The notes: generated by a model not told the origin, from the letters alone. Positions 28,108 through 37,163 are shown, numbered from the stretch's first letter. The stretch is DNA of 64,000 nt from Dyella_B sp035486915 (GCF_035486915.1 NZ_DATHMR010000015.1:1-64000); one strand, 5' to 3'. Made by a program: numbers and translations.

Positions 28108-28554
28108 GTGAGCATCGATATTGTCGTAACAGCAGCACCCACCTCTGACGTGGTCGCAAAAATTTCCAACGATCTCGATCTGTTTAATGTAGCTGCGACC
28201 GACATTTCCGACCGCACGCCTTTAGGTGTTCTTGTAGTCGATTCCAACACGGGAGTGGCGCTGGGCGGCATTACAGGTCGCACGTCAATGGGCATCCTGT
28301 TCATCGACTTATTCTTCTTGCCCGAAGAACTCCGCGGCAGTGGCTTGGGTACCAGGCTTCTTGCAGCCGCCGAAGATGAGGCACGACGGAGAGGCTGTAA
28401 AACGGGGGTGCTCTACACGATCAGCTTTCAGGCACCCCAGTTCTACATCCACAATGGCTGGAAGGTTTTCGGCGAGATTCCTTGCGATCCTCCGGGCACC
28501 TCTCGCGTCTTCCTTTCGAAAGATCTGGCTGCACAAGGCGCTAACGACGCCTAG
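28108..28554 (+). CDS. GNAT-family N-acetyltransferase
   Basis: 148 aa with the GNAT fold: FIDLFFLPEELRGSGLGTRL holds the acetyl-CoA loop (R-G-S-G-L-G), followed by AAEDEARRRGCKTGVLYT and FYIHNGWKVFGEIP. I favour the GTG at 28108 (GAGAAGC 5 nt upstream); a TTG at 28090 would add six residues. No ATG is available in frame. The acetyl acceptor is unknown. Confidence 0.85.
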   Translation: MSIDIVVTAAPTSDVVAKISNDLDLFNVAATDISDRTPLGVLVVDSNTGVALGGITGRTSMGILFIDLFFLPEELRGSGLGTRLLAAAEDEARRRGCKTGVLYTISFQAPQFYIHNGWKVFGEIPCDPPGTSRVFLSKDLAAQGANDA

Positions 28555-28602
28555 AACGTCATAGTCATTGGCATAACGTCCACTCTGGGCCGAGACCAGA
28601 CT

Positions 28603-30120
28603 TCAAATGATGGTGTTGCCGCGGACATCGAACTTATTCCATCCCGCAGTCAAATCGTGCGCTGACTCATCGGCTACTTCCACGCGATCACGGCCATTTT
28701 TCTTGGCCATGTAAAGCGCCCGATCGGACTCTTCCAGCAGGAACACGGGATCCATGGGAGTATCGGCCGCCTGCATGGCGATGCCGATGCTCACCGTTAT
28801 GCGCTCATAGGGGCTAAGCGGGTGTGGGATGTTCAAACGTTCAATGGCACCCGTCATGCGCTTTGCCGCTTCTACCGCAGCTTCCGCATTGGCATCCATC
28901 AGCACGACGACAAATTCCTCGCCGCCGTAGCGCGCGACTGAATCGCGTGCGCGCAGTTGGCTACTCAGCACTGAAGCCACCTTGACCAGGCATGCGTCGC
29001 CGGCGATGTGGCCCAGGCTGTCGTTGTATTGCTTGAAAAAATCGATATCGATCATCAACACCGCGCAGTAGTGGCTTGTTCGCTGTCCTTCCTCCATGGC
29101 TTCACGCAGGCGTGTATCCAGGGTCACACGGTTGGCAATGCCGGTGAGCGCATCGCGTCCCACTTGTTGCTCCAGGCGCAAGGAGCTCAGGTCACCGGCG
29201 CGCAGCATGTCCATTTGACGGGCTTGGATGAATGCCACGCGCAAGCCGTAAAACAACACGGATGCGCAGCCCGTCAACAGACCCACAACAAAACTGATTC
29301 GCGTCATGCTGAAACCGAGCATGACGACCGTCATCGACAGAATGATCGGTGCAAGCGATGCGATGGTTTGCGATACCGCCAGGGATGGATGGTAGGCGCG
29401 CAACCAGCGCGGCGGCTGTCGTATCGCTACCAGCGCCAGCAATGCGTGGGGAAGATCTATCAGAGATCCGGCCCACCAGGGTAAGCCATGCATTTCTACT
29501 CGGTTATAGATGGTCGCAACGATGGCGTTGACCAACAAATAGCTGCTGGCTGCAAAGTAAAAGAAGCGCCAACGGAAGCTGCGCGCACCTAGCAAACGCA
29601 GGATAGCCATGATGGCCAGCGAAAAATCAATCGCATCCGCGTTATAGAGCACTACGTAGATACTGCTGGGATCTTTGGCGAGCGGTCCGCTCAGCATATG
29701 CGTGAAGAACTCATACAGCAGTGTCGCGATAACGCACGCCATGACCAGATCCAGCGCGGCTACGACGCGAGGTTCGTCTCGCACGAACGAGCGCGACACC
29801 ATGAATATGCATGGGATCACATACATGCTGGAGAAAACCGTGGCGAGTGCGTACAGATAACCGCCCTTGTCACCCAGCACCGTCGTAAGCAGATTGGTGC
29901 TTCCCCACAGCACCTGCATCAGGACGGCCAGCGCCAGCAGCAACCATGGCAACCGGATCAGCGCCGGGCTGCGCCGGTAGCGCGTGAATACCGCCCACAG
30001 TGCCGTCGCCTGCACAGCCAACATGGCCAGCTGCGGCCACGCATCTTCGGTATGGCCACTCCAGTTCGCCAGAGCAAGATGGCCCAGCAGCAGTAGTGCG
30101 AGCAGCAAAACGACGCGCAA
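28603..30120 (-). CDS. Membrane-bound diguanylate cyclase (GGDEF)
   Basis: 505 aa. About nine hydrophobic segments (residues 1-310) form a membrane sensor module without a named domain I can be sure of. The cytoplasmic GGDEF domain (about 335-490) has GGEEF in DSVARYGGEEFVVVL and an intact inhibitory site RARD five residues before it. Start is TTG at 30120, with GGGAGAGG five nt upstream; no ATG fits. Upstream is a dyad that may regulate it. It is the second c-di-GMP synthase in the window. Confidence 0.92.
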   Translation of the reverse strand: MRVVLLLALLLLGHLALANWSGHTEDAWPQLAMLAVQATALWAVFTRYRRSPALIRLPWLLLALAVLMQVLWGSTNLLTTVLGDKGGYLYALATVFSSMYVIPCIFMVSRSFVRDEPRVVAALDLVMACVIATLLYEFFTHMLSGPLAKDPSSIYVVLYNADAIDFSLAIMAILRLLGARSFRWRFFYFAASSYLLVNAIVATIYNRVEMHGLPWWAGSLIDLPHALLALVAIRQPPRWLRAYHPSLAVSQTIASLAPIILSMTVVMLGFSMTRISFVVGLLTGCASVLFYGLRVAFIQARQMDMLRAGDLSSLRLEQQVGRDALTGIANRVTLDTRLREAMEEGQRTSHYCAVLMIDIDFFKQYNDSLGHIAGDACLVKVASVLSSQLRARDSVARYGGEEFVVVLMDANAEAAVEAAKRMTGAIERLNIPHPLSPYERITVSIGIAMQAADTPMDPVFLLEESDRALYMAKKNGRDRVEVADESAHDLTAGWNKFDVRGNTII

Positions 30121-30158
30121 GAAACCTCTCCCTTAACCACTCCCTTAAAATGGAGTAT

Positions 30159-30200
30159 CGAATGCGACGCAGCATTTATGGACCATCTGCGTCACATTCG
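30159..30200. promoter_or_regulatory. Inverted repeat upstream of the membrane GGDEF gene
   Basis: Arms CGAATGCGACGCAG (30159-30172) and CTGCGTCACATTCG (30187-30200) are inverted with one mismatch and a 14-bp spacer. They lie 40-80 bp upstream of the TTG start on the minus strand. It could be an operator or a leader hairpin. Nothing else is evident between 30201 and 30385. Confidence 0.5.
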
Positions 30201-30385
30201 CGGGGCTCACCCCATGTCCTCTAAATACTCTTATCGGTTGATCGCAGGGGGATATACAACGCCTGCGCTCATACCGGCCTTGCTTCTCGCCGTGGCGTTG
30301 GCAAGTCCGTTAAGACATCAAGCAAGTTATGGGCCTTAAAGGTCTTTTGAACAAACCTTTCCGTGTCGCTCTTCATCCCTACGAC

Positions 30386-30416
30386 AAAAAAGGACCCTCG
30401 CGAGAGGGCCCTTTTT
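30386..30416 (-). terminator. Rho-independent terminator of purA
   Basis: On the minus strand AAAAAGGGCCCTC / GAGGGTCC is followed by six T, 25 nt after the purA stop. Confidence 0.9.
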
Positions 30417-30441
30417 ATGTCATTCCACGTGCGGTTAAGGC

Positions 30442-31734
30442 TTATGCAAACGGATCATCCAGCACAATCGTATCCTCGCGATCCGCACCGGTCGCCACGA
30501 TGGCGAGGTGGCAGCCAGAGAGTTCTTCGACGGCGCGCAGGTAGGCGCGCGCTGCCGGCGGCAGCTTGTTCCAGTCGCGGATGCCGCAGGTGGATTCTTC
30601 CCAGCCGGGGAATTCGAGATAGACGGGCTTGCATTCGGCCCAGCCGTCGGCGTCGAGCGGTGCGAGTTCACGGCGTTTGCCACGGTATTCGTACGCGATG
30701 CAGACCTTGATGGATTCCAGGCCATCGAGCACATCGAGCTTGGTGATGGCGAGGCCGTTGATGCCGTTGATCTGCACGGCACGCTTCAGCGCAACCAGAT
30801 CGATCCAGCCGCAGCGGCGCGGACGGCCGGTGCTGGCGCCGAATTCGTTGCCGACCTTGCGCAGGCGTTCGCCCATTTCGTCGTTGAGTTCGGTCGGGAA
30901 CGGACCGCCACCGACGCGCGTTGCGTAGGCTTTGCAGATGCCGAGCACGTAGTCGATATCGCCCGCGCCGACGCCAGTGCCGGCGAGCGCGCCACCGACG
31001 GTGGTGTTGCTGGAGGTGACGTACGGATAGGTGCCGTGATCGATATCGAGTAGCGCACCTTGCGCGCCTTCGAACAGGATGTTGCCGCCGTCTTTGCGCA
31101 CGTCGTGCAGGATGGTGGCAACGTCGTCGACCATCGGGCGAATGAATTCGCCGTAGGCGAGTGCGTCGTCGAGCACCTTTTGATAGTCGACCGGCTCGGC
31201 CTTCAACCATTGGGTGAGGATGAAGTTGTGGTATTCGACGGCGGTTTTGATCAGACCGGGCAGTTCGTGCGGATACATCAGGTCTGCCACGCGCACGCTG
31301 CGACGCGCGACTTTGTCTTCATATGCCGGACCAATGCCGCGGCCGGTGGTGCCGATGGCTTTGCCGCCTGCGGCGATTTCGCGCGCCTTATCGACGGCGA
31401 TGTGGTACGGCATGATCAGCGGCGTGGCCGGGCTGATCTTCAGGCGCGGACGCACACTGACACCTTGCGCTTCGAGTTCTTCGATTTCCTGCTTGAGTGC
31501 GGCCGGCGACAGCACAACGCCGTTGCCGATCAGGCACAGCGCGTCGTCGCGCAGAATGCCCGACGGGATCAGGTGCAGCACGGTCTTCTTGCCCTTGATG
31601 ACAAGGGTGTGGCCGGCGTTGTGGCCGCCCTGGAAGCGCGCGACGGCGCCTACGCGTTCGGTCAACAGGTCGACGATTTTGCCTTTACCTTCGTCGCCCC
31701 ACTGTGCGCCAAGAATTACGACTGACTTGCCCAT
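30442..31734 (-). CDS. purA: Adenylosuccinate synthetase
   Basis: 430 aa, first committed step from IMP to AMP: IMP + aspartate + GTP gives adenylosuccinate. The N-terminal signature QWGDEGKGK (residues 11-19, catalytic D14), the GGHNAGHT loop with H42, and the GTP-binding KLDVLDG are present. I chose the ATG at 31734 by family alignment; the frame extends upstream without homology. It ends the miaA-hfq-hflX-hflK-hflC-DUF2065-purA order also known from Escherichia coli. Its upstream region carries a striking row of stem-loops. Confidence 0.97.
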   Translation of the reverse strand: MGKSVVILGAQWGDEGKGKIVDLLTERVGAVARFQGGHNAGHTLVIKGKKTVLHLIPSGILRDDALCLIGNGVVLSPAALKQEIEELEAQGVSVRPRLKISPATPLIMPYHIAVDKAREIAAGGKAIGTTGRGIGPAYEDKVARRSVRVADLMYPHELPGLIKTAVEYHNFILTQWLKAEPVDYQKVLDDALAYGEFIRPMVDDVATILHDVRKDGGNILFEGAQGALLDIDHGTYPYVTSSNTTVGGALAGTGVGAGDIDYVLGICKAYATRVGGGPFPTELNDEMGERLRKVGNEFGASTGRPRRCGWIDLVALKRAVQINGINGLAITKLDVLDGLESIKVCIAYEYRGKRRELAPLDADGWAECKPVYLEFPGWEESTCGIRDWNKLPPAARAYLRAVEELSGCHLAIVATGADREDTIVLDDPFA

Positions 31735-31755
31735 GATGTTTCTCGCTCTAAAGAC

Positions 31756-31959
31756 GTTCCGATCGGCGGAACGGGGAATTTTTTGTCCTCGGGAGAAATC
31801 CATCCAGGATTTCTTCCGACACGATGAGTCCGGCACAGGTCCGGACTCACCTCCGCCCATCAAGCACCTACGTACCTGATGGGCGGGCGAGACATCCTTG
31901 TCTCGCGGATGCTCTGAATGAATCAGAGCACCTTTATCGCGCGCATTGATTACCGCGCG
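31756..31959 (-). promoter_or_regulatory. Row of seven stem-loops in the purA upstream region
   Basis: Seven perfect inverted repeats follow one another: 31756-31772 (GTTCCG/CGGAAC), 31795-31813 (GAAATCC/GGATTTC), 31825-31849 (TGAGTCCGG/CCGGACTCA), 31853-31886 (CCGCCCATCA/TGATGGGCGG), 31887-31906 (GCGAGAC/GTCTCGC), 31910-31930 (TGCTCTGA/TCAGAGCA) and 31938-31959 (CGCGCG/CGCGCG). Loops are 5-14 nt. They fill most of the 235 nt between the DUF2065 gene and purA. None has a T tract, so they are not ordinary terminators. Function unknown: a structured leader, processing site or small RNA is possible. Confidence 0.6.
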
Positions 31960-31969
31960 GTGAAAAGTG

Positions 31970-32155
31970 TTAGTGCACCAGCTGGAGCGTCAACAAACCT
32001 ACGCCTATGGCCGCCGCGCCGAAGATGCGCAGGGTGCGCGGATCCAGCTTCTGGGCCTCGCGCATCATGGTTTGCCAGCCTTTCGGCGCCGCGAATAGCA
32101 CAAGCCCTTCGATGACCAGCACAAGGCAAAGCGCAGCGTATAAATCGCGCGGCAT
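31970..32155 (-). CDS. DUF2065 family membrane protein (YjeT-like)
   Basis: 61 aa with two membrane helices: YAALCLVLVIEGLVLFAAP (about 6-24) and LRIFGAAAIGVGLLTLQLVH (42-61). Length, sequence and place between hflC and purA match the DUF2065/YjeT family of E. coli. It starts 4 nt after hflC ends. Function unknown; conservation of position suggests a link with HflKC. Confidence 0.9.
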   Translation of the reverse strand: MPRDLYAALCLVLVIEGLVLFAAPKGWQTMMREAQKLDPRTLRIFGAAAIGVGLLTLQLVH

Positions 32156-32159
32156 GACG

Positions 32160-33038
32160 TCAGCGACGCCCCGCCGGCGCGGGTGAAGGATTGCCGAAGT
32201 AACGCAGGAATTCGGAATCGGGTTTCAGGATGATGGTACCCCTACCGTCGCCGAAGGCTTGCTTGTAAGCCTCAAGGCTGCGGTAGAAATCGAAGAAATC
32301 CGGATCTTGCGAGGCGGCCTGCGCGTAGATCTGCGCGACTTGGGCATCGCCCTCGCCTTTTACGCGCTCGGCATCGCTTTCTCCATTGGCTCGGATGATC
32401 TGCGCCTGGCTATCGGCGTCGGCCTTGATGGCTTCGGCCTGCTGCTTGCCGTCGGCGCGAATGGTGGCGGCTTGCTGCTGACGCTCGGTCTGCATGCGTT
32501 TGTAGACGGCAGTCTTGATGTCATCCGGGAATTCGATGCCGGTGATGCGCACGTCCACAATAGAAACACCGAGCGTTTTTTGCGCTTGTGCGTTGGACTG
32601 CTGGATGGCGTTCGCCGTGAGATCGTTCTGGCCGCCGCCGACCAGCTGCTGCAACGTATGCGTATTGACGATGTCACGCAGCGTGTTGCTGACGATGGGG
32701 CTGAGACGTTGCCCGGCTTGCAGTTCGTCGCCTCCGGTTGCGCGGTAATAATCGGCCGCGTTATCGATGCGCCACTTCACGTAGTAATCGACGTTGATAC
32801 TTTGCTTGTCGGACGTCGCGTAGCGCTCGGGCGCACCGTCGTAGGCAAGGATACGGTTGTCGAGCACGAGCGCCTGTTGCGACAGCGGCAATTTGGCATG
32901 CAGGCCAGGCTGCTTGTCGGCACGCAGAATTTTGCCGAACTGGGTGACGAGCACGGTCTGACCGTCTTGCACCGTGTAGAAGCTGTTGACGCCAAGCAAG
33001 ACGAGCAACGCGATGATGATGGCAGCGGTGGTTTTCAT
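32160..33038 (-). CDS. hflC: HflC, membrane regulator of FtsH protease
   Basis: 292 aa SPFH/band-7 protein with one N-terminal membrane anchor (TAAIIIALLVLLGVNSFYTV), the rest periplasmic. With HflK it forms a large ring-shaped cage around FtsH and limits its action on membrane proteins. The helical region has the characteristic ADGKQQAEAIKADADSQAQI pattern. Its ATG overlaps the hflK stop by 4 nt (ATGA), as in a coupled operon. Confidence 0.96.
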   Translation of the reverse strand: MKTTAAIIIALLVLLGVNSFYTVQDGQTVLVTQFGKILRADKQPGLHAKLPLSQQALVLDNRILAYDGAPERYATSDKQSINVDYYVKWRIDNAADYYRATGGDELQAGQRLSPIVSNTLRDIVNTHTLQQLVGGGQNDLTANAIQQSNAQAQKTLGVSIVDVRITGIEFPDDIKTAVYKRMQTERQQQAATIRADGKQQAEAIKADADSQAQIIRANGESDAERVKGEGDAQVAQIYAQAASQDPDFFDFYRSLEAYKQAFGDGRGTIILKPDSEFLRYFGNPSPAPAGRR

Positions 33039-34120
33039 GGCTGCTTCCCCTTGTCCGCTTCATCGTTCGCGGGCGGCGCGATGGTTCCAACGCCCGGCAA
33101 GTTGGTGGCCGGCGTTTCGCGTTCGTTGGTGATGTTGATGACGCTGCGGCCATCGGAACCGTCGATCACCTTGTTGTTGACGCTGAGTACCTGCTCCATC
33201 GTTTCCAGCCATAGGCGGCGGCGCGTGACATCCGGCGCGGCTTTGTATTCCTTCAGGATCAGGTTGAAACGCTCGACATCGCCTTGCGCGTGCGCGATGC
33301 GTTCGGCTTTGTAGGCATCGGCCTGGGCGGAAAGACGCTTGGCGTCGCTATTGGCCAGCGGAATTTCCTGGCTGGTGTTGGCGCGTGCTTGATCGATCGC
33401 ACCTTGGCGATCCTGGCGTGCCGCATTGACGTCATCGAAAGCGTCTTTCACTTCCTGCGGCGGCGTAATCGTCTGGAAGCTGACATCGGTGACTTGCAAA
33501 CCGCAGTTGTATGCATCCAGCGTGTGCTGCAGCTGATTGCGCACGGACTGTTGAAGGGCAGCAAGCGTCGGGGCAGCCGCAGCGTTGTCGCTTTGACCGG
33601 TAAGGATGGTGTCCATCTGCTGCGCACCAATCACGGTGCGCACGGCAGCCTGGGCCGCTTCGTTAAGTGTGCCGTCCGGGTCGCGCGTGTTGAACAGGTA
33701 TTTCTGCGGATCGGTGACCTGATACTGCACGTTGAAATCGACGGCGACGATGTCCTCGTCTTTGGTCAACATGCGAATCTGATCGGACATGGCCCGCACG
33801 CGCGAGGTGGCGACGGACGTGACCGATTCGATCGGCGTCGGGAGCTTGAAATGAAAGCCGGGGCCCACCGTGCGCGCATAGGCGCCGAAGCGCTGCACTA
33901 CGCCGACCTGCCCTGCACCGATGACGGCATAGCTGCTCAGCAACACCCAAGCCAGAATGATGGCCCCGATGATGGTGAAGATGCCGCCCGGACCGCCGAG
34001 CCTGCCGATCCGCTTTAACGAATCCTTGAGTGCGGTCTCAATGCCCGATTTACCACCGGAACTACGCTTGTTCTTGTTCCATGGATCGCGCTGCCCGTTT
34101 CCGGGTTCGTTCCAGGCCAT
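33035..34120 (-). CDS. hflK: HflK, membrane regulator of FtsH protease
   Basis: 361 aa SPFH/band-7 partner of HflC. The cytoplasmic N-terminus shows the usual Gly/Asn/Trp-rich start (MAWNEPGNGQRDPWNKNKR), followed by a membrane anchor (TIIGAIILAWVLLSSYAVIG) and the band-7 domain. I chose the ATG at 34120, preceded by AAGGAGACTGACC, which matches the family; the frame upstream is not conserved in character. A hairpin separates it from hflX, so it may have its own promoter in the 300-nt gap. Confidence 0.96.
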   Translation of the reverse strand: MAWNEPGNGQRDPWNKNKRSSGGKSGIETALKDSLKRIGRLGGPGGIFTIIGAIILAWVLLSSYAVIGAGQVGVVQRFGAYARTVGPGFHFKLPTPIESVTSVATSRVRAMSDQIRMLTKDEDIVAVDFNVQYQVTDPQKYLFNTRDPDGTLNEAAQAAVRTVIGAQQMDTILTGQSDNAAAAPTLAALQQSVRNQLQHTLDAYNCGLQVTDVSFQTITPPQEVKDAFDDVNAARQDRQGAIDQARANTSQEIPLANSDAKRLSAQADAYKAERIAHAQGDVERFNLILKEYKAAPDVTRRRLWLETMEQVLSVNNKVIDGSDGRSVINITNERETPATNLPGVGTIAPPANDEADKGKQP

Positions 34121-34421
34121 GGTCAGTCTCCTTGAGGCCGCTGGGAGGCCGGCAACAACGGCCGGAAAACGCTCTGTGCTGGATGGGACATGGTGACGGG
34201 TGAGTGGACGTGCAAGCAGCCAGAAAGGCGTGGTGCACAAACGGTCGCATTCTAACAGAGACGGTTGAAATACGAGCGGCGCGGGTGGCCTCTCGGCCGC
34301 CGGGAGGAGTTAGGGTGAGAGTTCGGGGTTTTGCGTCGAGGCGCAGTGGTTCGCTACCGGGCGTACCCTCATCCGCCTGCCGGCACCTTCTCCCGAAGGG
34401 AGAAGGGTCAAATGTTTAGCG
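34121..34421. other. Gap between hflX and hflK with a REP-like, GC-rich block
   Basis: 300 bases. A perfect CCTTCTCCC / GGGAGAAGG hairpin at 34386-34406 lies just after the hflX stop and could end its transcript. The rest has phrases typical of Xanthomonadales intergenic repeats (TTAGGGTGAGAG near 34310 and CCCTCATCCG near 34368, facing each other). The hflK promoter is probably here, but no clear -35/-10 is seen. Confidence 0.45.
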
Positions 34422-35753
34422 TTACGGGTCTAGTGTCGGGGCGTCGATGGCGGCGTCGGGGTTGCCAAGCAAGTCGCGCAGTAACTCCATGTCCGGACCT
34501 TTGCCTCCGGTGAGCGGTGCCAGCACGCTGCGCGGTGCATCGATGCGCAAGCGCCAGCCGTATTCGTCCACCGCTTCATCGGCAATGGCGCCCGCGGCGT
34601 GAAGTCGCGCGTGCAGACGGCCGGCTGACAGTGGCAAAAGCAGTTCGGAGCGAATGCGATCGCCACCCAGTACCTCACCCAATGCATCGCGCAACAGATC
34701 GAGACCTTGGCCCGTGGCTGCGGAAACCCACACTTGCTGGGGCACGCCCTCTATATCGCGCACAATGCGCGGCTCGCCGCCGGCAAGATCGATCTTGTTC
34801 ATCACGTGCAGTTGCGGCACGTCGCCCGCACCGATTTCTTCCAGCACTTGATCGACCACACGATGCAGACGCTCGCGTTCTTCATCGGCGGCATCGCTGA
34901 CGTGCAAAAGCAGATCCGCATCGCGTGCTTCGGCCAACGTGCCACGGAAGGCAGCGACGAGATCGTGCGGAAGTTCGCGGATAAAGCCGACGGTGTCGGC
35001 CACTACCGCAGGTCCGCAACTGAGATCGTCGAGCTTGCGCACAGTGGGGTCGAGCGTGGCGAACAGTTGATCCGCCGCGTACACCTCACCCTGCGTGAGC
35101 TTGTTGAAGAGCGTGGATTTGCCGGCGTTGGTGTACCCCACCAAGGCCACACGCGGCACGGTATTGCGCAAACGCGCGCGACGTTGCTGCACGCGCTGCG
35201 TCTGCACTTTTTCCAACCGTTTGCTGAGCATCTTGACGCGTTCGGCCAGCAGGCGGCGGTCGGTTTCCAGCTGCGTTTCGCCGGGACCGCGGTTGCCGAT
35301 GGCACCACCGCGCTGGGCGTCCAAGTGCGTCCAGCCGCGTACCAATCGGGTAGCGAGATGTTTGAGCTGCGCCAGCTCCACTTCCATCTTGCCTTCGTGC
35401 GATCGGGCGCGCTGAGCGAAGATGTCGAGGATCAACCCGGCGCGATCGACCACGCGAGTGCTCAGCAACTTCTCAAGGTTGCGTTCCTGCACCGGCGTGA
35501 GCAGATGGTCGACCAGCACCAGATCTGCGTCGAGCGCACGTACGGCTTCGGCCACCTCTTCGGCTTTGCCGGTCCCGATGTAGTAACGAGGATTCGGGGA
35601 TTCGATGCGCGCAGGAATCGTCGCCAGCACTTCTGCGCCAGCCGACTTCACCAGTTCGACGAATTCTTCCGCACGCTCTGCCGTATCGCCCTCGCCGCGG
35701 GAATGCGGGAGGACTAATACGGCTCGTTCGCCTTTCTTTTGTCTATCAAACAG
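34422..35753 (-). CDS. hflX: HflX, ribosome-associated GTPase (probable CTG start)
   Basis: 443 aa if it begins at the CTG at 35753. HflX binds the ribosome and splits or rescues stalled 70S particles. The N-terminal domain, the glycine-rich GPGETQLETDRR helix, the GTPase P-loop GYTNAGKST, DTVGF and NKID are all present. The first ATG/GTG/TTG in frame is the GTG at 35651, but the 34 codons before it read FDRQKKGERAVLVLP and onward, the expected family N-terminus. In frame before that are only TCC ACT and the hfq stop. GAAGG sits 9 nt before the CTG. Start choice is inference. Confidence 0.93.
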   Translation of the reverse strand: MFDRQKKGERAVLVLPHSRGEGDTAERAEEFVELVKSAGAEVLATIPARIESPNPRYYIGTGKAEEVAEAVRALDADLVLVDHLLTPVQERNLEKLLSTRVVDRAGLILDIFAQRARSHEGKMEVELAQLKHLATRLVRGWTHLDAQRGGAIGNRGPGETQLETDRRLLAERVKMLSKRLEKVQTQRVQQRRARLRNTVPRVALVGYTNAGKSTLFNKLTQGEVYAADQLFATLDPTVRKLDDLSCGPAVVADTVGFIRELPHDLVAAFRGTLAEARDADLLLHVSDAADEERERLHRVVDQVLEEIGAGDVPQLHVMNKIDLAGGEPRIVRDIEGVPQQVWVSAATGQGLDLLRDALGEVLGGDRIRSELLLPLSAGRLHARLHAAGAIADEAVDEYGWRLRIDAPRSVLAPLTGGKGPDMELLRDLLGNPDAAIDAPTLDP

Positions 35754-35759
35754 AGTGGA

Positions 35760-36041
35760 TCAACCTTCGTCGGCCGACGCGTGCGCCTCGAGGTGGTTCT
35801 CATGGCCGTCATGGCCTTCATGACCGTTGCCGACACGCACGTTACGGCTCGGGACCACTGTGGAGATGGCGTGTTTATAGACCATCTGACTGACCTGGTT
35901 GCGAAGCAGCACGACAAACTGATCGAACGATTCGATCGTGCCCTGCAGCTTGATACCGTTGACCAGGTAAATAGCGACCGGTACGCGCTCGCGGCGCAAA
36001 GCGTTAAGAAACGGATCTTGCAAGGATTGCCCTTTTGACAT
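35760..36041 (-). CDS. hfq: RNA chaperone Hfq
   Basis: 93 aa. Forms the hexameric ring that pairs small RNAs with mRNAs. Sm1 and Sm2 motifs are visible: SLQDPFLNALRRERVPVAIY at the start, LQGTIESFDQFVVLL, and YKHAISTVVPSR. The C-terminal tail (about 70-93) is short and rich in His, Gly and Glu (GHEGHDGHENHLEAHA). It has its own 180-nt upstream gap (36042-36221), where a promoter is likely, and is followed at once by hflX. Confidence 0.97.
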   Translation of the reverse strand: MSKGQSLQDPFLNALRRERVPVAIYLVNGIKLQGTIESFDQFVVLLRNQVSQMVYKHAISTVVPSRNVRVGNGHEGHDGHENHLEAHASADEG

Positions 36042-36221
36042 TGTTGTTCTCCCCCACGTGCAACGGATGGGCCGAAGAAATGTGGGGCCAAACGGCGCCC
36101 CGGCCCGAGTTCACTTGAATGTTAACCGCTTTTAAATCGTGGTTGAAAGAGTTTTGTAAGTTATGACAAAGAGATAACAAAACTGGGTCACATCCTCGCT
36201 TAAGAAATGGCCATAGAGCTG

Positions 36222-37163
36222 TCATCCAAGGAATAGCCGGACGGCATCGGCCGCCCGGGCAGCCGTATGGGGACTTTCTGGGTCCAACGTGCGGGCGTCG
36301 AGCTCGCTTCGCAACCAGGTGATCTGCCGTTTGGCGAGCTGCCGGGTGGCGAAGATGCCTCTGTTGCGCAGCTCGGATGCGTCGTAGAGGCCTTCCAGGT
36401 GCTCCCAGGCCTGGCGGTAGCCCACCGCACGGATAGCTGGGAGATCCGGCCGTAGGTCGCCGCGCCTGCGCAAGGCGGCTACTTCGTCGAGCAAGCCGTG
36501 CTGAAGCATGTCTTCGAAACGCCGGGCGATCCGGGCGTGCAGAGGCGCGCGGTCCTGGGGAAGCAATGCGAGCTTGAGCACCCGCCAGGGGAAAGGCTCA
36601 CCCCGGCCACCCTGTTGCTGCACGCTTAGCGGCTGGCCCGTCAGTTCGATGACTTCCAGGGCGCGCTGAATGCGTTGGGCGTCGCCCGGCTTGATGCGTT
36701 CGGCGGCAGCCGGGTCGAGTTCGGCCAGACGTCGATGCATACCGTTCCAGCCGATGTCGGCGGCCTGTTCGGCCAACTTTGCCCGTATCTCGGCGTCGGC
36801 TTCGGGAAGGCTGGACAGGCCGCGCTGCAGCGCCCGGAAATAAAGGCCGGTTCCACCTACCAGCAACGGCACCTTGCCTGCTTGATGCACGCGTTGCATG
36901 GCTGCCTGTGCATCAGCGCTGAAATCCGCAGCCGAATAGGGTTGAGCGGGATCGCGGATATCGATCAGTTCATGCGGATAACACACCAGCGTTGCTGCGT
37001 CGGGCTTGGCACTGCCGATATCCAAACCGCGATAGACCAGCGCCGAATCGACGCTGATCAAGCCAAGCGGAAACTGCTCGCTCAAGGCGCAAGCCAGCGC
37101 GGTCTTGCCCGACGCGGTCGGACCCATCAGGAAAACGGCAAGCGGGCGGCGATCAACGGGCAT
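36222..37163 (-). CDS. miaA: tRNA dimethylallyltransferase
   Basis: 313 aa. Adds the dimethylallyl group to A37 of tRNAs that read UNN codons, the first step to ms2i6A37. The P-loop GPTASGKT is at residues 14-21; ISVDSALVYRGLDIGSAKP and GGTGLYFRAL are family marks. I chose the ATG at 37163 by alignment; the ribosome site is weak, and an in-frame extension runs to 37256. Gene order miaA-hfq-hflX is conserved in gammaproteobacteria. Confidence 0.95.
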   Translation of the reverse strand: MPVDRRPLAVFLMGPTASGKTALACALSEQFPLGLISVDSALVYRGLDIGSAKPDAATLVCYPHELIDIRDPAQPYSAADFSADAQAAMQRVHQAGKVPLLVGGTGLYFRALQRGLSSLPEADAEIRAKLAEQAADIGWNGMHRRLAELDPAAAERIKPGDAQRIQRALEVIELTGQPLSVQQQGGRGEPFPWRVLKLALLPQDRAPLHARIARRFEDMLQHGLLDEVAALRRRGDLRPDLPAIRAVGYRQAWEHLEGLYDASELRNRGIFATRQLAKRQITWLRSELDARTLDPESPHTAARAADAVRLFLG

